A stretch of 10,310 nucleotides of DNA from Larix sibirica (lineage: Eukaryota; Streptophyta; Pinopsida; Pinales; Pinaceae), in NCBI GenBank assembly GCA_004151065.3, contig NWUY0300011442.1, forward strand, positions 75,159 to 85,468, read 5' to 3'. The position numbers and the translations under genes are program-made. Positions 7,604 through 10,310 of the stretch are shown here, in pieces. A model generated the notes under the pieces. The model worked only from the letters and a program-made list of their open reading frames with translations, searched no databases and was not told the origin of the DNA. Numbering within the stretch: the first letter of the stretch is position 1; each line of letters opens with the position of its first letter.

Positions 7604-8585
7604 TGTTCAAATTTCACAAATTTCTATTATGGTTTCAGTACTCAACAAGTCATTCTCAAATTAAATGTACAAATTTTTTAAATGGCTTTCAACTTCAACT
7701 TGTAAACTAAAACACATAAATTTAATAACAACACACCACATAATTGAACACAAAGAATTTTTGGGTAAGATACGCCTGGAAATACCTCGGAAGGAAAACC
7801 AATTCTAGAGAGATTTTTATTATGTGAGCCCATAGAAATTTTATGAGTGTTACAGAAGAGAAATGACGGCATTAAATACAATTTCATTTTCCTAGAAATT
7901 TGTGCACAGTCCACCTCGAAATTCGTTCCAATCCTGTATGGGTTGTATGGATAGTCTCCAACATCCCGCTCCTTGATTTTTGTGCCCATAAAATCACACA
8001 ATTTAACCCCTCGAAATTCGTGCCACCAACTCAGTTGATCCTCAATTTTCATGCCTCTAATTCTGTTATACGAATTGCCTCAAATTTTATGCCTTTGCTA
8101 AGCTATATGGACCTCCTCAAATTCCATGCTAGGAAACAACAGTAAGATCAACAATAAATACTCAATATAGCCCAGTCATTAATGTTGTATTGCATTGGGA
8201 TTCATGCCCAGTCTCCTTGGGAAATGCACCCCCCCTCTTTCAATTGCTCTCTTCTCTTTTTTCTCAGCTCTTAGCTCTCTCTCTTCTTGTGCCTAATACG
8301 CCCCCCTAGAGCTCCCTTTGCCCATTTATTAATGAGAAATGACTCTCGAATCTTCAACTTCCAAAATGGATGGTCAAGATTAGATATTGAGATCTCAAGA
8401 TCAATGGTTGTGATGAATTGCACTTTTTCACAACTTAATATCATTTTCTCTCATAATAAAACAAAAGTCACTTTAACTTTAATTTTATAAAATAAAGTTA
8501 ATGTCTAGGAAAGTTATTTTACGGTCACTTCCACAAGCCTAGACACCAAGCTTGTAGAAGACCATCCGAGCTATAAAACTCAACA
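7604..8585 (-). repeat. 5' LTR of the copia element
   Basis: Begins TGTTGAGTTTTATAG and ends GAACA on the minus strand, with the primer site next to it and CTATA (8586-8590) outside. It pairs with 1977-2888. The promoter region holds a TATA-like AATAAAT near 8325-8334 and an upstream dyad at 8407-8434. Downstream of it, in sense, lies a GA-rich run (about 8225-8290) and then an array of degenerate 16-nt motifs (7891-8130). Transcription from here would drive Gag-Pol leftward. Plus-strand open runs inside this LTR (such as 7900-8145) are shadows. Confidence 0.9.
7891..8130. repeat. Degenerate 16-nt motif array inside the 5' LTR
   Basis: Seven variants of CCTCRAAATTYGTGCC start at 7891, 7914, 7971, 8009, 8040, 8078 and 8115, all in one orientation and with uneven spacing of 23-57 bases. 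The other LTR has fewer: CCTCGATTTGTGTGCC at 2298, CCTTGATCTTTTTGCA at 2332 and CCTCAAAATTTGTGCAC at 2433. It lies in the transcribed R/U5 part, downstream of the TATA region. It could be a minisatellite-like expansion or a multi-copy binding site. Confidence 0.65.
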
Positions 8586-8590
8586 CTATA
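8586..8590. repeat. Candidate right target-site duplication (CTATA)
   Basis: The five bases directly outside the TGTTGAG end of the 5' LTR match CTATA at 1972-1976. See that entry for the caution about chance. Confidence 0.55.
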
Positions 8591-9132
8591 GAGCTTGTAC
8601 AGGGACACAGAGACTCTGATTTGGCTTCTAGGATTCATATAATTGATTTTCAAGGCATTTGGATTCATTATTTATAGTTTTTTTTATCCTTCTCACCATG
8701 CTTTAAACGTCATCTTGGAGTAGAACAAAACCTATTCTTGAACTTTTTGAGGTCATAACTTGTTCCATTTAGAGCTAGGTGTACAAATATGTTGTAGGAG
8801 AGATCTCATAGATAGTTGCACACAACATTTGGTCATTCTCCCCTCCACTTGGTCTAGTAGCACTCACATTTTTTCTACTACAACAACCATCCACCCATTG
8901 CAAGGCTCAAGGAAAGTGAAATTCCCACAACGTCTAGGTGTATTCTAGATCTTGTCTTTTGCTTCATATTTGTTAGTCTTTACTTTAGAATAGCCTTTAG
9001 GAGTAGAGTTTAGATCAATTTCATTGTTTACATTGTACTTTATGGTTGTTTATTGGTAGAATAGATTTTTCTTTCCCTTCCTTTCTCCTCATTTCAGCTT
9101 TTGAAACCATGAGAGGATTGAAACTACAATTG
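8591..9132. other. Unassigned sequence, no gene seen
   Basis: Neither strand has a convincing coding run; the longest plus-strand one is 62 codons with no motif. The text is T-rich, with phrases such as CTTGAACTTTTTGAGGTCAT that remind me of untranslated leaders of plant retrotransposons, but no primer site, LTR pair or domain supports that. It flanks the outer end of the big copia insertion and so is part of the older target DNA. Confidence 0.4.
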
Positions 9133-9374
9133 TTTCAATACTTAGCCCTCAAGTGGCCCATGTACAAGCCCCGAGGATACCCTCCTTCCTTAAGGATCCA
9201 AGCTCAAACTCACTAGTATCTGAAACCTTAAGAAAGTCCTTCCCTTTCTCCTACACCTAGCAGTAACTATCATAACATATGCCATAAGCAATTGTCTTTC
9301 ATAGATATTTGAAGAGTTTCTTTAACAACCACCCAATGTTGGACATAGTGACTACTTGTATAATGCCCAACATT
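9133..9374. repeat. Direct repeat copy 1, ending in a hairpin
   Basis: Runs from TTTCAATACTTA to CCCAACATT and matches 9607-9852 with substitutions and small indels (offset 474-481). Shared blocks include AAGGATCCAAGCTCAAACT and ATAGATATTTGAAGAGTTTC. Its end folds: AATGTTGGACAT (9335-9346) pairs with ATGCCCAACATT (9363-9374) at 11 of 12 positions. No coding frame survives. The repeat class is unknown. Confidence 0.85.
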
Positions 9375-9606
9375 GTATAAATCATCAAGTACATTAATAT
9401 TTTGATAACACTTTGATAGACATATTTCATTTTCAATTGCTCATCTTCAATCTAGTCTATGGACTCATTGACCTTGATATTTTCACACCGAGTTCTCTAG
9501 ATATCCTCAACACCCATTGTGGGGTTGAGAGTATGACAAGCAAATGCACACAAGCATCCCAAACCTTATAGGGGAGGGTCATTCTTTCAATTATTCCTCG
9601 TCATTC
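9375..9606. other. Spacer between the two direct repeats
   Basis: AT-rich spacer with no coding run supported on either strand. If the repeat unit is about 474 bp, this is the rest of unit 1, and the second unit is cut short by the LTR that starts at 9854. A GTCATTCTTTCAAT-like phrase occurs twice at its right end (about 9578 and 9600), hinting at local slippage. Confidence 0.45.
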
Positions 9607-9852
9607 TTTCAATACTTATCCCTCGAGGGGCACATGTATAGGCCCCTAGTACATAGTACACCCTCCTTCCTCAAGGATCCAAGCTCAAACTCGCTAGTGT
9701 CTAAAACCTTAAGCAATTCCTTCCCTCTCTACTACACCCGATAGTGACTATCATAACATTTTCCATAAGCAATTGTCCTTCATAGATATTTGAAGAGTTT
9801 CTTTAACAACCACCTAATGTTGGACATAGCCACTACTTGTATAATGTCCAAC
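9607..9852. repeat. Direct repeat copy 2, interrupted by the second element
   Basis: Matches 9133-9371. Its hairpin stem is perfect over nine pairs: GTTGGACAT (9819-9827) with ATGTCCAAC (9844-9852). The match to copy 1 stops right after CCAAC at 9852, where the next LTR begins. A 66-codon plus-strand open run across it (9544-9744) has no motif and is not called. Confidence 0.85.
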
Positions 9853-9853
9853 T

Positions 9854-10050
9854 TGGAAATAATGGAGCACTAGATTAGATACCTAGATTAACTCCAGTTT
9901 CTTTTAATGTAGATCCTATTATTCTGTTGTTTGTTGAGGACCGTTTGCTTTAATAAATACAGTTTGTGAGCATAGACTCACACCGTGATTTTTCCCCAAT
10001 ATTCTCTATTCTCTTTTTTCTGCATATACTCTGTTTTCTTTCTAATTTCA
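9854..10050 (+). repeat. 5' LTR of a second, different copia element
   Basis: Begins TGGAAATAATGG and ends CTAATTTCA, giving TG...CA ends with a near inverted repeat (TGGAAAT against ATTTCA). Three bases later comes a perfect tRNA-Met primer site. The LTR is only about 197 bp and unrelated to the 1-kb LTRs next door. A TATA-like TAATAAATA lies at 9951-9959. The right edge is firm; the left edge is inferred from the TG and from the break in repeat homology at 9852. Confidence 0.75.
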
Positions 10051-10053
10051 AGT

Positions 10054-10065
10054 TGGTATCAGAGC
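10054..10065 (+). other. Primer-binding site for initiator tRNA-Met (second element)
   Basis: TGGTATCAGAGC, an exact match to the usual plant copia primer site, on the plus strand three bases after the LTR end. Confidence 0.93.
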
Positions 10066-10310
10066 TGAGTAGTTCTATATTCGTCTAGAGTTTCGTTGTA
10101 GCCTGCCGCTGCTCAATAAATCCTGTTGCGGCCATAGTAAACTAAATCAACGGCTTGAAGAGAAAGAGAAGCTGCAGAGAGAGATGTGTTAGATCTTGTG
10201 CATACTGATGTTTGCGGACCTATGCATCATTAGATCTTTAGGAGGTGCATTTTATTTTCTGTTATTTATTGATGATTGCACGAGATACACATGGGTTTAT
10301 TTCCTTAGAA
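10066..10310 (+). pseudogene. Leader fused to copia integrase core (deletion derivative), cut by window end
   Basis: About 100 bases of leader follow the primer site. From about 10165 the plus strand reads AAERDVLDLVHTDVCGPM, the start of the copia integrase core with the first catalytic Asp intact (codon 10207-10209). One indel near 10225-10232 shifts the frame, which then continues as RSLGGAFYFLLFIDD and TRYTWVYFLR to the edge. In a complete element about 1-1.5 kb of Gag, protease and the HHCC finger should lie between primer site and core; it is absent. The element is therefore an internally deleted, non-autonomous copy. The rest of pol and the 3' LTR would be to the right of the window. 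Confidence 0.85.

Larger units (their letters stand above)
1977..8585 (-). mobile_element. Decayed full-length Ty1/copia LTR retrotransposon
   Basis: Two LTR-like ends (912 and 982 bp) flank an internal region that reads, on the minus strand, primer-binding site, Gag, protease, integrase, reverse transcriptase, RNase H and polypurine tract. Integrase before RT is the defining order of Ty1/copia. The primer site is one mismatch from the tRNA-Met form TGGTATCAGAGC, and the polypurine tract abuts the 3' LTR exactly. All coding domains carry stops or frameshifts, and the catalytic residues of PR and IN are substituted. The two LTRs are clearly diverged, so the insertion is old. Added lesions are a nested duplication (5856-6606) and a foreign insertion (5208-5464). 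A candidate CTATA duplication flanks the element. I cannot name the lineage without a phylogeny. Confidence 0.93.

Noticed and set aside
7900-8145. 81-codon plus-strand open run as a small gene
   Set aside because: It lies within the 5' LTR and is explained by the CCTC...TGCC motif array.
1-10310. An intact host gene or a new functional system
   Set aside because: Every recognisable domain belongs to decayed copia elements; the rest lacks coding signal. Nothing supports a cooperating gene set.

Overview
The window looks like an intergenic stretch of a large plant nuclear genome, possibly a conifer; that taxon is inferred from the abundance of old, heavily decayed LTR retrotransposons and is not proven. 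I see no intact host gene, no RNA gene and no CRISPR. Almost everything recognisable is Ty1/copia-type (Pseudoviridae-like) retrotransposon sequence broken by stop codons, frameshifts, insertions and duplications.

Layout. (1) 1-626, minus strand: a fragment of copia pol (end of RT plus RNase H), a diverged second copy of the sequence at 3130-3749. It stops abruptly beside an N at 631. (2) 632-1971: no gene; AT-rich sequence with a few palindromes. (3) 1977-8585, minus strand: one nearly full-length but dead copia element of about 6.6 kb, flanked by a possible 5-bp target duplication CTATA. Read on the minus strand, the order is 5' LTR (8585-7604), tRNA-Met primer-binding site (7603-7592), Gag (7486-6731), protease (about 6737-6339), a scrambled duplication, integrase (5941-4603) carrying a foreign insertion of about 257 bp, RT and RNase H (4416-2913), polypurine tract (2897-2889), and 3' LTR (2888-1977). 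Gag-PR-IN-RT-RNaseH is the diagnostic copia order. (4) 8591-9132: unassigned, no gene. (5) 9133-9852: two diverged copies of a repeat of about 240 bp that ends in a hairpin. (6) 9854-10310, plus strand: the 5' end of a second, different copia element with a short LTR of about 197 bp and a perfect primer-binding site. Its leader runs directly into the integrase core, so Gag, protease and the integrase zinc finger are missing. This LTR sits inside the hairpin arm of the second 9.1-9.8 kb repeat.

The parts once formed autonomous elements: Gag coat with a nucleic-acid-binding zinc knuckle, aspartic protease, DDE integrase, reverse transcriptase and RNase H, flanked by LTR promoters. None can work now. 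Gag has an early stop and a broken zinc knuckle, the protease has lost its catalytic Asp, the integrase has lost two of its three acidic residues, and the RT and RNase H frames carry several stops. Many lesions are G:C to A:T changes, as expected for long-methylated, silenced DNA. The most unusual items are the nested duplication at 5856-6606, the insertion in integrase, the degenerate 16-nt motif array in the LTRs, and the deletion derivative at the right edge. I found no evidence of a new functional system.
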